This document shows positions 12,151 through 24,658 of a DNA stretch of 64,000 bases, piece by piece. Made by a program: the position numbers and the translations under genes. The notes under the pieces are model-generated. The model made no database searches. It was not told where the DNA came from and saw only the letters and a list, made by a program, of their open reading frames with translations. This DNA comes from Pisolithus tinctorius (lineage: Eukaryota; Basidiomycota; Agaricomycetes; Boletales; Pisolithaceae), in assembly GCA_024663395.1 (NCBI GenBank), contig JANFAH010000105.1, positions 62,001 to 126,000 on the forward strand. The letters run 5' to 3'. Position 1 is the first letter of the stretch. Every line of letters begins with the position of its first letter.

Positions 12151-14547
12151 TCACAGTTCTGCGCTTACGTGAGTGTCGGCATGCTTCTTCTCAGCGATGT
12201 GTGCCCGTTCAAGCATGAACCGGGTCTCGGTAGCAGCTTCCGCCAGGTAATGCTTCAGCACCGCGGTTCTCCTCTTCAACGACGTGATTGTCCAGCGAAT
12301 GTAGTGATCGCCAATTGAGTATGAAAGGCCGTAGCCATCTGGCACCACTATTACATAGTCAGTCACTTTCCGACAAACGGCGCAGATCGAACACAGTCAT
12401 CACCTTCTCCGTAACCCCATCCGTCGATAAACTTAGAAGAGAGCTGGGAAGTCGATAGTTCCCAGTGACTAGTTCTTCCGAATGCCGGATCTGAATGAAT
12501 GTCGGGTATCGGTTCGCCTTCTCGAAGCATCTTCTTAAGTCCGAGTAAGTGCCTATCAACTCCTTGTCCATCAGCAGCCCATGCCGCAAACTGAAGGTGA
12601 CGTGCAACAGCACGCCGGAACAGCACACTCCGATTCTCGTCCTTGATTGCACACATAAATCAGACCATTTCAAAAGGGACATCACAGCAAAGCACACCAC
12701 ACGAGGGCCCTCGCAATCAAGGGTGCCACCACTTACCGTTTCATCAGGGTCCAGCATGGCCTCCGCCCATGCTTTACTTTCGCAACTAGCGCTCCTTATG
12801 ACTTCTGTCCTACCCCGTTGATACTTGCGCGTTTGGCAGCTCTCATACGTGACGCCAGGGCGGTTGAACATCTTGTGGAACGCAAGCTGCTTGACGAGCT
12901 GCACCCATGCATCTGGTGACACCCTGAACTTCTTCATCAAGTCTTTTCCATAACCTTCATAGTGCAACACCTACAAAGGTGGTGATGATAAGCCTCATGG
13001 GTTTCATATGCTGAATAAAGAGGAGTCATATACTTACTTCCATGTCGTGCATTCCCACAAGCTCATCGAAGTGCTTGCACGCCTCGTCAACGTAGGTCAT
13101 GCATCTCGCATCTAGCTCAATCTTCAGTTCTATTGGCTGCGGAAGTTCTGCGCCTGTGGAGGTGGTGCGTGATGGTCCAAGGTCAACCTTATTCGCAGCA
13201 AGGCTTGCCAGCATGAATTCATTGAAGCGAAGAGTCGGAGTTCCATCCATACATGAGTGTTCGCCAAGGAAACCAGAACGCCCATTATCGAACACGATCA
13301 CTATGAATTGTCAGCTTCCTTGGCACATGTACGCCAGACTCCACCCACATTGATGTTTGTCATAAAACCGGTTGCGGCCATTTCCAACCCAACAAGCCCA
13401 CGAGATGTGTTCTCGAGTTACGGGTCTGGTGTCATCCAAACATACTACTATTGCAGCGGATTCGATTCGCTCAAGTGACTTAGCGTTGAGTGGTGAGGCA
13501 GCCAGCAAGGCTTCGCGCGCCTGAAATGAGGATATATGAACTACGTCAGTTCAAGGGCTCAACATCGACGATCCTGGCCACTTACATCTGCCCAAATGTC
13601 ACGGTTCTCGCCTGTCAATGCCCCCACAGGCACACCGCTTTCTGAGCCTGCCAGACGAATCACGCGTTCGATCTGACTGATTGCACAGCAAGGTTAACTT
13701 CACATGTGTCAAAGTTCAATATACCAATAATAACTCACACTTCCAGCTCAGCAGCACTGAGCTCTCTGCCGTCTACAGTCGCCAACGGCACTTCGAAGAA
13801 CTTGTTCTTCCGCACAAACACGACGTGGTTGTGAGTTACAGCATCGAACTTTCTAGCAATGTCTGACGGCTTAACAGGGTAGCGACATGAATGAAAACTG
13901 TATCAACACATTCAGCACGAACGCCTTGAAAAGGGCACGCATCGGTTGCTTACAGCCACTTGTATGAATCCATGCACAGTGGGATTCCTTTGATCTTGTC
14001 GGGTTCAAGTTCCTTTCTGTAGCAATCCGATCATAAGGGACGCCTGCTCTAAACCTCAAGGTAAGTAGGAGACCCACGACTCGACTAGGTGTCTGAAAGG
14101 AAGCATGGCCTTGATGAGGCCAGCTGCCCTCTTTGCAGGGTCGTGTATCCTCCGATCATCGACATGAACGTAAAAGTAGCTGACATAGACTACCACGGGA
14201 TCGCGATACCCCATGTAGGCCAGTTCATTCCACCAGTCTGCAAGCCAATTGGTCATAGAAGGGTCTGCTGCGCGTGCCTCTAGACGTGCTTGAAGCTCGA
14301 CTGCCTGTGGTGAATTCAGAAATGCATTCGCCTTCGTTTCCGTCACGGTGTACTCTGCTTCAGTTAGATGCGGTTTCACAGTTTCAAGGTATTTGGTAAC
14401 TGTCGAAGAAAGGGGCGGCACTGGAAGATGGGGTAACGAGGCCTGGAAACGTAACATATTTCCGGCCGATTGGTCTACGGAATATCCCTCCGGGACTTGA
14501 TGTTGCGATCTATGAACGGCAGAAGACTTCAGGAAACGAGATGCCAT
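12151..14547 (-). CDS. Carnitine O-acetyltransferase
   Basis: Transfers acetyl groups between CoA and carnitine, letting acetyl units move between peroxisome, mitochondrion and cytosol. Nine exons (first 14078-14547, last 12151-12347) give 626 residues with consistent phases. Choline/carnitine acyltransferase signatures occur in order: MLRFQASLPHLPVPPL near the start, IKGIPLCMDSYKWL, HNHVVFVRKNKFFEVPL, GEHSCMDGTP containing the probable catalytic His, RPGVTYESCQTRKY, GRTEVIRSAS and SHWELSTSQLSSKF, then VVPDGYGLSYSIGD close to the C-terminus. The start at 14547 gives MASRFLKSSAVHRSQ, which could serve as a weak mitochondrial presequence; a frame also runs to 14619. The C-terminus reads SAEL, not a standard peroxisomal signal, but a GTAAGC at the end of the last exon means a further small exon cannot be excluded. 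Confidence 0.93.
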
Positions 14548-14947
14548 GTGGTATGTGAGCTGTGAAAGGTTCAGGGCTGCCTCTGGATCATACGGGTGGA
14601 GCTTGACATACCGGCACACGCGACGAGCGATGGGCCAGACTGTTTAACGATCTGAGCATGCGTTGGCAAGGCCTGAAACCCGAGGGTCTAGGAGAGTGTG
14701 GGGAATGAAAGAACCACACTTCCACAGGGCCGACTCGGAGATCTGTTATAAGATGGAGTTAGAGGGGATATGAACTGACTAGTGACTGTGCGGAGACTGG
14801 GAAAACAAAGACCCAACCGGAAAAAGCAAAGAAAGCATGGTGTCGTTGGCAGAGGCATGCTATTTGAGCTTAGCCGGTCACTGAGGCAAGTGGCGCGTGA
14901 TTAAAGTGATTCCCGACTGCTCCCTAGAAATACATACTACACTACGT
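14548..14947. other. Intergenic, 400 bases
   Basis: Lies between the start of the carnitine acetyltransferase gene and the stop of the PPPDE-thioredoxin-PUL gene. I see no coding signal; it should contain the acetyltransferase promoter and the terminator region of the upstream gene. Confidence 0.6.
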
Positions 14948-17339
14948 CTAAGGACAAAGCTTCTCCGCAACTTCGGTAATCAACTTGCGTATCTCCACTT
15001 TTGTGACGCCACCAGTGTTGCCCTTCTGCAACTTTCCTGTCAAGACACTACGTGACCGCAATACCTCCATGAGCGGAGTGAGGTCTCTAGTGAAGGGCGA
15101 GAACCGTAAAAGGAGAGCCAACGAAGCAGTTAGACGATGAACTGCCACCGGAAGTACGTCAAGATCGGTGTCTGTAATTAACGCACGAGACCCATCTTAC
15201 CTGTATCTTCACTTGCGTTCTCTCGCCCAATTGCCTCAAGGAGTGCGCTAATTATTTCGAGTTCCCAGTCTAGATCCTCCTCCTCGGGATCTATATTGCC
15301 ATGCGACTCTATTCTCTCCAACCTCCGCTTCTGGAAGTGGGCTGCAACGTTGAAAGCCAGGCTTGCTGCAGCCGTCCTGACTGTTGCATTCTCATGCAAC
15401 AAAGACGACACTAGAATTGCTGTAAGGTCATTTCGCATGGAAGTGGTGCACTCCCGTGCTAAATTGGTGTTAGAAAAAGCATTCGAAAGCATTCTGAGGA
15501 CAGTAAGCAGGTAGTTCCGTGGAACATCCTTTGACCCGAGAGCCTTAGACAGCAGCACATTCATAGGGTTCTGCGGACCCTTCTTGACAGCGCTCCACTC
15601 AGAGAATTTGGGGTTGAGAAGTGCAATCCGCCAAATGTCGGCCAGTGGAAATAAATCGCCAACTGTCAAGTTTGACACCAAGCCCAACACGAGAGCCGGC
15701 CAATAGTCGAATGGTGCCGTCGGTGGTTGGGGAGGTGGTGGTGTAGAAGATGCCTTGAGAAATGGGATGACCGTCTTCGACAGTGCCTGCTTAATCTGCG
15801 CTTGGGTGAGTACACCAGTCCATGGTGAGACGGCGTCGATGAATTCGTTGAGCTTGGATAGTAGAGTATCCAGATTAGGTATCTGGGTGAAGAGAATAGG
15901 TTTAAGGGCTATGGAGTCGGTGGCCGGCAGGGAAATCGATCTGTGAGGATGAGCTGAACATAGACTGAGTAAGTCTGACAAACAGAAGCACTGAAATCCA
16001 ACAGTCAAGGTAGACTCACGGGGAAATGCCTCGTAGAGGAGTAGGTCAACTTGAGTTCGTAATTCCGGTGCATTGGCTCCTCTAAGCTCGTGCGTCTGCA
16101 GAGCATAGCGGCGAATAAGAACGTTTGCGGATTTCGTTTTATATACACACTTGCCTTCCTGCCATCTAAGAAGAAGATAAATGTGGGTGTCGCACGAACC
16201 CCATGTCGACTCGCAACAGCAGCACCAGCGCCAACTGCCAAATCCACCTTCGCGAACACAACACCCCCGTTCCTTTTGGCTTTCTGTTTAGCGAGGTCCT
16301 GGAATACGGGCTCAACCACACGACAGGGTCCACAGGTTTTACTCGTAAAAAATGCGATGACAGCACGGTTGTCCCTTAAAAGAGACTGAAAGTATGTGAG
16401 ATCCGTGCAGTCCTTGACATCGGCAGCGACAGGAGTAGGTGGAGAGGTTGGCGCAGGCGTAGGAATGTATGATTCCGCGTAACCACTAGAGGAAGCGCGT
16501 GCTGCGATGGACTCGAGTAGGCCAGTAGCGAGAGCGGGATTTGGTGAAACTTGTGCAGCGGCGCGGACGGCTTCTGGGGGTGGAGTGGGAAGCCCCGAAT
16601 GTGCACCCCCGCGGAACATGGCATCTATACTGGGCCGAAGCGCCGCACCGAACGGCGTTGACAGGAAGTCAGCTGGGAGAGCTAGTACATTCTGTTAGTT
16701 ATCTCTGACAAAATTAGTGGCTCTAGGGATTACATTTGATATAGTCTGGTATGTTCCCCCCCGTCAAGAATCCGATGCACTCGTTACTAAAGGTATTACA
16801 ATTGAAATCTGCAGAAAGCCGATTCAGAACTGCCGGGTTAGTCTGAGCAGACCTACGCCTCACCTAGTAAATGATACTGCGAACGGGATTGAGACATGTT
16901 AAATGTAATGTCTGTACATAAGGGAAGTGCCTCACTTGCCTTGTCCGCAGTGAACTGTTGACCCATCTCCGAGAGGTATTGCTCAAATGTATCTTCATCT
17001 ATAGCAGTTTCTCCCATCTCGACAATTCTGAACGGTTGCCCCAGCTAACTGCTAGTCAGGAATGATTGCACGAGAATGGAGAGGGAACGGCTACATACAT
17101 GAGACTTGCCTGGAGGTGTAATGCTGATACCTTGCCCATAGAAGATCTCCTTGCCAAAGACAACCACAGACGTATGCCTTGAAGAGAGCACGAAAGTTGT
17201 CAGAATGGCGGTCCTGATGACCTATAATAAAGCCCGCTCACCATATACCGTCGATCTGTCGTCCCGTCAGTTGCATGGACATCTGCCGGGCCAAGCCATT
17301 GCTGAGGTCGTAGACGTATAATTGCACTGGTGTAGACAT
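14948..17339 (-). CDS. PPPDE (DeSI-like) peptidase - thioredoxin - PUL domain fusion protein
   Basis: Three-domain protein of 649 residues in nine exons. Residues 1 to about 140 form a PPPDE/DeSI thiol peptidase domain: [26 protein letters not shown] with the catalytic His, and [13 protein letters not shown] with the catalytic Cys. About residues 195-310 are a thioredoxin fold with an intact CGPC redox motif ([15 protein letters not shown]) and [11 protein letters not shown]. From about residue 330 to the end is a helical PUL domain of the type that binds Cdc48/p97 in Ufd3/PLAA. The architecture suggests a redox-linked deSUMOylating or deubiquitinating factor recruited to Cdc48, which is inference. 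Two introns have GC donors, both reading AAG|GCAAGT (first bases at 16939 and 16154). One exon is only 13 nt (16864-16876). The acyl-CoA ligase stop lies 195 bases upstream on the same strand. Confidence 0.9.
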
Positions 17340-17533
17340 TTAACGACTGAAAACTGAGTAGTAGTGATTGTGGGGAATCGATGTACAAGAACTTATGTGT
17401 ACGTGAGGCTGTTCATGGACGCGTAAGTATGTATACACTTCTCGATCGTTCTATTCAAGTTCCATTCGTAGTACATGGCACTACCGCGATAAGATAAGAT
17501 TGATCGCATCAATGGCTAATCAATTTGAGCCAA

Positions 17534-20209
17534 TCACAGTTTCGCAATTCCACGGGATTCCAACCGTCGAGCCCTGTCCCTAAGCACACGCCTGAGCAAC
17601 TTTCCACTGGGATTCTTCGGGATAGAATCAACGAATTCGATTCTGGCCAGTCGTTTGTACGCAGCTTTATGATCAGATACGTGCTGGTGGAATACGGTAA
17701 GAGTAAGTTAGCTGGCAAAAGCTGGTGTACGCACCTTGGCGATCGACCGTTTTATTTCGTGCCCAGCACTCGGATCTTGTGCCCGCTTACTTGCTTCCTG
17801 ACGGAGGACAACGAAGGCCACCGGAAGCTCCCCACTATACTCGTCTGGAATGCCTACAACGCACGTATCCTCGACATCAGGATGTCCGAGGATACAACCC
17901 TCGAGTTCCGCTGGAGCAACAGGGAATCCTCGTACTTTCAACATTTCCTAATATAATCGTCAGTATTGAAAGTCTGATATAATGCAGAATCGTAGCGAAA
18001 GACCTTGAGTCGGTCAAGCACAAATACCTCTCCGCGTTTATTCATTTTAACTTCATCCCCGGTGCGAAACCATCTGTGACACAGTTAGATGGGACAATAC
18101 AGAAGACGTCCTCACTCGCCCCTTCACAAACGTTTCTCGAGTACTGCATGGAAACGTTAGTCGATGAGCAATCATTATTTCAGCCCCTACGTACGCTTCT
18201 GGATTTCCGGCATACCCGAGTGACAATGATGGCGTCTTTACGACAAGCTCACCAGGCTCATCGAAATCAGCGAGCGTGCCATCGCTCCTTTCAACCCTGG
18301 CAGTAATACCCGGTAGAAGCTGACCGCCACTTCCACTGGTGTCGCGCTTTGTGTCAACCGGGAAAGTTGTAATCACAGTACACGACTCCGTAGTCCCTAG
18401 AATCATGGATACCACACGATATGTTTGGAATGAAGGTGAATAACGAACCATAGCTTTGTCCGGCGCTTGCATTGGGGAAGACTTCCATCAGCCTATTCAT
18501 CACTTCCCGAGAGAGCGGCGCCGCTCCGCAAGTTACGTATCGGACGTGTCCAAAATCATATTGTGAAACAGCAGGATGCTATCAATCGGTCTTGAGCTGG
18601 AGAGCTGGATTATCTACCAAGTATATGTGAACTGACCTTGCAAAACATGACGACTTGAGGAGGTACAAGCCTGTGAAGCGAAGGGGTTACGTCAGTGTGA
18701 ATTTAAAAAAAAGTGCTTCACTCACATAAGATGTGTAATGCGGTATTTGACAATGGTATCGAGGAAGTCCAAGAAATTAAATCGAGCAGTGGTAAGAACG
18801 ACAGTCATCTGAGATGTCTGTTAATTCCAAGTGACAGTGATCTATAGACACCACGAACCCCACAAAATAAAATGTAGTGGGCCTTGGAAGCACATGAGTG
18901 AAACCGTAAAGCGTTCTAGTCAAAAAACATCACATTGAAAACCATGCCGTAGATATCTGGGTGGGGTCAACAGAATTCCCATGCATGACATAGGGGTAGT
19001 CACTTACGATACAGGGGTAAAACTACTCCGGGATGTCCGTCAATATGTGCCTCAAAACTTCACTAGCTGTAGACGAAGACCCACCTGCACTGCAGACATC
19101 TCCGGGCCGGAATCTCTGGTCTTCCCATGGAATACGATCGTCATTTACTCTATTGTGTACAGCTAGTTGAATGATATTGGCTATTGGGGCATAGTGAGGA
19201 ATTGCAATGGGCTGTTCCGCATCAACTCTCGTACTGGCAGTCCGTGGCATCTACATTACCTTTGGCCGGCCAGTGGTTCCGCTGGAGAAGTTGAGAAACG
19301 CGACCTTTGTCTTGCCTTCACCGGGATTTAAACGTCTCTCACGGAAACTGGGAAAGGTGGACAGCCCTTGATCGATCAAACTTCGCACAGTAGGGAATAC
19401 TCCTTGAGTCGACGGAGTGTCTGCGGTATCGAACAAGACGATGCGGTCCTCCGACAGTTTAGCGATGCGTGCGGCGGATCGTGCAACAGGTAGAACGTCC
19501 GGGTGGACAACTAGCACCGATGCGTGTGTAGCTTGCACCTGGTATACCAGTTCATCTGAGGTGAAGGAAGGATTTGCACCACTGTACGACGGTGAAGTCC
19601 CCCAGACGAAGGATAACAACGGAGAACTCACGACATGACGGCTCCTAGCCTGTGAATAGCCCAGACAGCGACAAGATAGTCTGTGGCATTAAGATCAACG
19701 CTTGCCAATGTGAGATGACGTGATGCATACCAAGATGATTCGGACTAAACACGAGAACTACGACACGGCTCAGTACAAGTGTGCACGGGACGTTGTTCAG
19801 CTGAAAATCTCACCGACGTCATCCTCCTCTGCAAATGGACGTTAGAAAGTAGTAACAAAATTGCATCCGCGAGTACTACGTACTGATATTGAACCTGATG
19901 TTCAATCCATTTGCGAGGCCGAATGCTCTTGTACGCGACTACGCATAGGACGTTAGCCTTTCTCGAACGTGGCACAGGTCTCTGGGCCAGTAACTGCCCG
20001 AACTAGTTCTTCCATATCCAAGAACGAGTTCCACTCACCTCCTCCAGTCCATGGGCTTCCCCAGTACGATCCTCAATGATCCACGGCACATCATATTCAT
20101 GGTTCCGAACAGGCCTTGAGCTGTGCTGATAGTCCAATATAAACTGTACGAGCGTCAGGTCATCTGGAATAGGGGGAAGGATCCCCGAAGGGGACTCGAG
20201 TTCAGCCAT
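17534..20209 (-). CDS. Acyl-CoA ligase, 4-coumarate-CoA-ligase-like, with C-terminal AKL
   Basis: ANL-superfamily adenylate-forming enzyme that activates a carboxylic acid with ATP and joins it to CoA. My model has 18 exons and 582 residues. Motifs: [18 protein letters not shown], the AMP-binding loop [88 protein letters not shown] and the C-terminal catalytic loop [15 protein letters not shown]. The last residues are GIAKL; AKL is a type 1 peroxisomal targeting signal, so the enzyme probably acts in peroxisomes. Several exons are tiny (19814-19828, 19008-19025). The junction near 18074-18143 needs a 34-nt intron to stay in frame, so that part is uncertain. The substrate (hydroxycinnamate, fatty acid or other) cannot be read from the sequence. 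Confidence 0.88.
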
Positions 20210-21047
20210 TCGTCCGATCTCCGACAGAGAGTTTTGTTCAAAGCACGAGCGTCGCGAAGAATCGGCGGGACGAGTCTGGGCGCGCGTATCGATTTTACGT
20301 CTTCGGTATTCTTCAAACATGTCGTGGAAAAGAGCGCCAAAGACACCTTTCGAGTTCACAAGCAATTCATGCAACAAGCAATACGCGATGGATTGCGGTC
20401 AACTTACTGAAGTCTCGCACAGCTTGTACAGTAACCGCAGGTACCGTCTTGCCAGATATCACCCTGCGCCGAGTTTGCGGGCAAAATTTCAACGATATTC
20501 GACGAGTGGCTAACGACGCACACCACATTGGACGGTGACACTGGTGACCACTTGACTGCGACCGCATGGCAACATTGGAACCACGACTCTTCCTAACGTC
20601 CACTCCTTCATGGTGACGGTAATTGAAAATTGAAATCGAGCCATTCGTCTCACAACATAACTTGTCTACACGGTTCTCTCCCCTGTTATCCATGTAACGG
20701 GATGCACAAAACGCAAAACGCCCGCGCAAAGCTCGTAAATGGCATACTAGGTAAGTCGCAGTGTTCTCAAGTGGATCTCGGTAGAAGTGCGCCTACAGTA
20801 AAATCTGGGCGCGGCCGCAAACGGTGATCTTGCGCATACGCATTATTGTGGAGTCAGTGACGGCGAATGGTACGACCGTGGCAGCGGGAATGAAGGTGAC
20901 ACCAGCTGGTTCGAGCAAGGCTATACTTCAAGGCGTGGATTATATACGAAGAATATATAGCGGATCCCTTGACAATCCCCTTTCCACCTTCCGATCCCAT
21001 TGCTCGCCCTTCCTAGCCTTACCCAGCTTTGCACCTCGCACAGACTC
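20210..21047. promoter_or_regulatory. Divergent intergenic region
   Basis: Separates the acyl-CoA ligase (minus) from the unknown gene at 21048 (plus), so it should contain two promoters. An AT-rich TATA-like stretch (ttatatacgaagaatata) lies at about 20940-20957, roughly 100 bases before the plus-strand ATG. No coding signal seen. Confidence 0.4.
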
Positions 21048-21925
21048 ATGTCTAACGAGCGACGGTACGTCGACCTCCTCTTCCGCGCATCAAAAAAGTT
21101 CGCCAGTTGGGACCCGGAGAAGCACTTGGAGGTCGGCGATTGGGGTAGACTCGCCACTGGACGTCCGTTCTGGGCATTTTGGCGGCCCAAACGTTGCGTG
21201 TTTGTGAAGGAGGGAAATATATACCAGGACAAGATTGCGGAGAAGTATGGCATTCCGCTCCCAAAAGTTCTCGGAGAGGAGAATCCTAATGAATTGACCT
21301 GGGTCACGTCCCTAAATGTGCGAGACATGGACGTTTCTACGAGTATGGGGAAGTACGTCTCTTCTCCTGTTACCTGTCGCGCGAGGGGGGTGTCGTAACT
21401 TAAACCTTCTTTCTCGGCAGGCAGACGCCCGAGCTAGCGGAATGCTCCGTGAAAGTAGGATTTCAATTCGTATCCGGAGGTGGGGAGGCAGCGGTCCTTC
21501 TCATGGTCAACGATTCAGTGACCACGATAGACCCTGCTACCAGTCTCCGCCAGCTTCTCGGAGAGGAAGCTCTCCGTGATCGGGTTGTCGTTTCGGAAGC
21601 ACACCGCTGTGCTTCTTACGCATCCTACCTGGCTTCCTCGAAAACAAAAGACGTCGTCATCGGGCTGAGTTCCAAAGCGTCGGAAGGCTCTTCGTCCACA
21701 CAGGCGTATCCTAGATGGGTGCGGACTAATAAGACAGGATATTTCAAGGGGAAAGCGGACAATAGTGGTGAACGGAAGTATTATCCGCTCTACAAACTAG
21801 TCTCGGTGAAAGCCGCTGGCGGAAATACAGCCCGGCATTCGCTTGACAGTACTGTGAATGGCGAGGTACCACCGGAGGTGCTACCTTTGCCTGATGCCCT
21901 CCCCCTATGGATGTCCAGCACATGA
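21048..21925 (+). CDS. Conserved-looking protein of unknown family
   Basis: Two exons (21048-21352 and 21421-21925) join in phase to give 269 residues. The intron is 68 bases with a standard GTACGT donor and GGCAG acceptor. The first part contains ERRYVDLLFRASKKFASWDP, then DWGRL and GRPFWAFWRPKRCVFVKEGN, then IAEKYGIPLPKVLGEE. The second exon has GFQFVSGGGEAAVLLMVND followed by SVTTIDPATSLRQLL and a Ser/Thr-rich middle. There is no signal peptide and no transmembrane segment, so it is probably cytosolic. I do not recognise a named family. The compact domain with alternating hydrophobic stretches suggests a mainly beta-structured protein, but this is only an impression. Confidence 0.75.
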
Positions 21926-22248
21926 TGTGATCCCTCTGGTCTCCCAGATCCACTATACATACCACATTTCGCTACTATTGCATCACTTTTACGGACACTT
22001 AAGCACAGCTCACCTGTCGTACACACGTATGCTATGGGGAAGTTGGAGACTGAAATACCAATAGCGTATCCCACTACGTGCACAGTAGGGTGTCGCGGGG
22101 ACTCGACACACAAGATACAAGGATGGCAATCGCATTTGCCACTATTTTTTCAGGGTTGGCGGAATGATTACCAATTTCCTGGTTCAATAGCATAAAATGA
22201 CTGCAAAAATCGCAAAAAGCCCAACGAGACGGCATCAGCTGACGTTAA
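21926..22248. other. Convergent intergenic region
   Basis: About 320 bases between two genes that end towards each other. Nothing coding is visible; it should hold both polyadenylation regions. Confidence 0.6.
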
Positions 22249-24658
22249 TCAGAGCCTCGAGGGTATTTCGGATTCCTTAAGTATATCGTCCTCTCCGTCT
22301 TTCTCCGTTTTTCGTTGTCTTGCGATCGCCAGTCGTGTTCGATGAGCCCACTTGACACGTCGTTCGTTCCACCAGCGCACAGCAAATTCTTTTTCCGCAT
22401 CACCAACGTTATTTATAATCTCCTGAAACAGCGCCTCTAGAAGCTCGTCGCGCTTAATATCGTCATTTTCGACACCTTCGATGATGCCGTCCACTTCAAA
22501 CAGCGCGCGCGATAGCAGATCCAGAGGCAGAGATGACACGCTGGACACGAGAGCTAGATACAATCGGTGTACCCGGTCTTCATCAAATGCCGGCGAAGAT
22601 GCCCTGCATGCTGTTAACAGCGAATCGATGCAAAACCAGGCGAGCGCATGATCGCCAGATGCCGAGGCACTCTTGACCAGCGCAGCAAAGGCGAGGCGTA
22701 GCTGCGAGGTGTTGAGCCTGTCTTCCGCTGAATTCTGTAGAAGAAATTTGGTGAGAACTCAACAAATCGGCTATAGTTACTCTCACCTCAATAAGACACC
22801 GCGTATAAAATGGGACCATGATCGCAGGGGACATAGCCCTTCCTGGTTGACACTCGGCACCACTGGGCGACGTAGAACTGGTGACCTGAGTATGATGATA
22901 GTGAGAAAATATCGCTAACACCACACTATGTGCGGCTTCGAATACGTCATGGTAACGCGCATCATCCAAATGTCTGATGGAAACCATGATTAGTTTAAGG
23001 GGTTGCGGAACGTGATATTCGCCATCTTACGGTGAGCAGAAAGGTAAGACGTAAGTTTCAATGCCCGACGTTGTAAGGACGGGTATGAGCTGTTCAATAG
23101 CGGACAACGCGAACGCTTTCTTTGCCCTCTGGACGGGATGCGACAGGTCATACGCGTTAGACCACGACTCTTCACATAACTGTTGCACAAGGTGCTCGCT
23201 TTCAGCTTTGTGTCCCGCCAAAACGTCAAGCGCAAGATAGAAAGCTCGCTTCAGTTCGGGGAATGCGCTGTGTCCTGCACCACCAAATTTTTCGATCACA
23301 AAAGCAAGATGGTAGAGACTGCGCAGGACAGCAAGAGCAAGCGACGGTGCGGCATGACCGATTTCGGGAGGAACATAGACTACAGCCGAAAGACCGGCTT
23401 CGGCGATCATAATCGTCGAGAAAAGCAGAGTCTTGAGGATAGTCCAGATGGACTCGGTCAATTTCCGCGTCTCAGGAGCTGCCAGGGTGGTGAGAATGGG
23501 CATTTGAAATGGGGGGACTGAAAGAGATACCTATCGATTCCTCGGTCGCGTCTGCTAGGTCACTAGCCAACCAGCCCAATTCTACGTTCCGAGAAATGGA
23601 TTCCAGGCAGAGGAATGTCTCTTGGACACGCGGCAGGGCAAGTTTAGGTCGATGATCTACGAATAGCGTTATGCTCCTCGAGCATAGCCTGGATAACGAA
23701 CCCATATTGGACATTGCAGACGACGAAGACACCTTGTGCACATCTTGGAAGGCAGGGGCTCCTTGCTAGTGGCACCGTACAAGTTGGGTGTCACAGTGAC
23801 GTGAGAGTACGAGAAGAACCTCACCTTTACATGAATCTTATATTCGGGATGGTGTTCCGTGGATGATTTAAAGGAGGAGAGAAACATCCCAGACATGAAC
23901 GACTTGTTGATCGTGTGGACCAACAAGGCCAACGTCTGCTGTGGGACGGTCAGCCGGTACATTCACCACAGTGGGTTAACTCACTTGTAAAGGTAACGCG
24001 ACAAACTTCTCTGGCGGGACGGCCAGAAGTGCTTCGGCAGACGTTATCAATGACAGCGTAAGGGCATCTTCCTCTGGGATGAGAATTTAAAGGTATATCT
24101 CGAGGTATCAAGGGGATCCGCACCTCCGGCCTCCGCTTCAGGACGGAATTCCTTTCTCCATGAGTCCGATGAAGTGAACAGATCGATGACATCTGCAAAG
24201 GCGAGGACAATCTCATCTTGGACCGAACTTTCCACGTCGCGCTGTTTCGATGGCAGGCGCTTTAGTATGTCCTCGACACCCAATAGCAACCCGCTACAAC
24301 AAGCTAGCCGCGTGATAGCATGACCCCCCTCGAGACCTCTCAGAACTGCCACCAGCCAAGCGCTCAGCTGTACATTCAGGCTGGGAAGGAACACGCTGGT
24401 AGGTGCGTCCTTCAGCAGATGAAGTTTGGTATGCACCGCATGCCGAAAGGATGTCTTGAGGGCGTCGAGCTTGGTGAGCGAAAACGGCCGGAACAGCGAA
24501 CTGCCGACGATGGTGGCCGCTAATGGAGTGGGCGCTGGCGATAGTCGTGCGAGGTAGTGAACGATGAGACCCTGGAGTGTCGACAGAGGAAGAGTGGGTG
24601 CCGATGCCCTGTGCAACGAGCTTAACAGCACGGAATACCCTCCTTCAGTTGCTGACAT
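22249..24658 (-). CDS. HEAT-like helical protein, probable peroxisome biogenesis factor (Pex8-like)
   Basis: Seven exons (24124-24658, 23985-24073, 23825-23938, 23564-23765, 23031-23517, 22787-22973, 22249-22734) give 699 residues in phase. The whole chain is a series of amphipathic helices without a transmembrane segment. The late part (HLDDARYHDVFEAAHSVV, then LDLLSRALFEVDGIIEG, then LFQEIINNVGDAEKEFAVRW) resembles what I remember of fungal Pex8 proteins, luminal peroxins that link docking and RING complexes of the import machinery. The C-terminus is EIPSRL, and SRL fits a type 1 peroxisomal signal, which agrees with that assignment. The family call comes from memory of motifs, not an alignment. 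Other HEAT-repeat adaptor families are possible. Confidence 0.6.

Noticed and set aside
22853..22885. A 33-base intron in the Pex8-like gene
   Set aside because: The sequence reads through in frame without stops, so no intron is needed.
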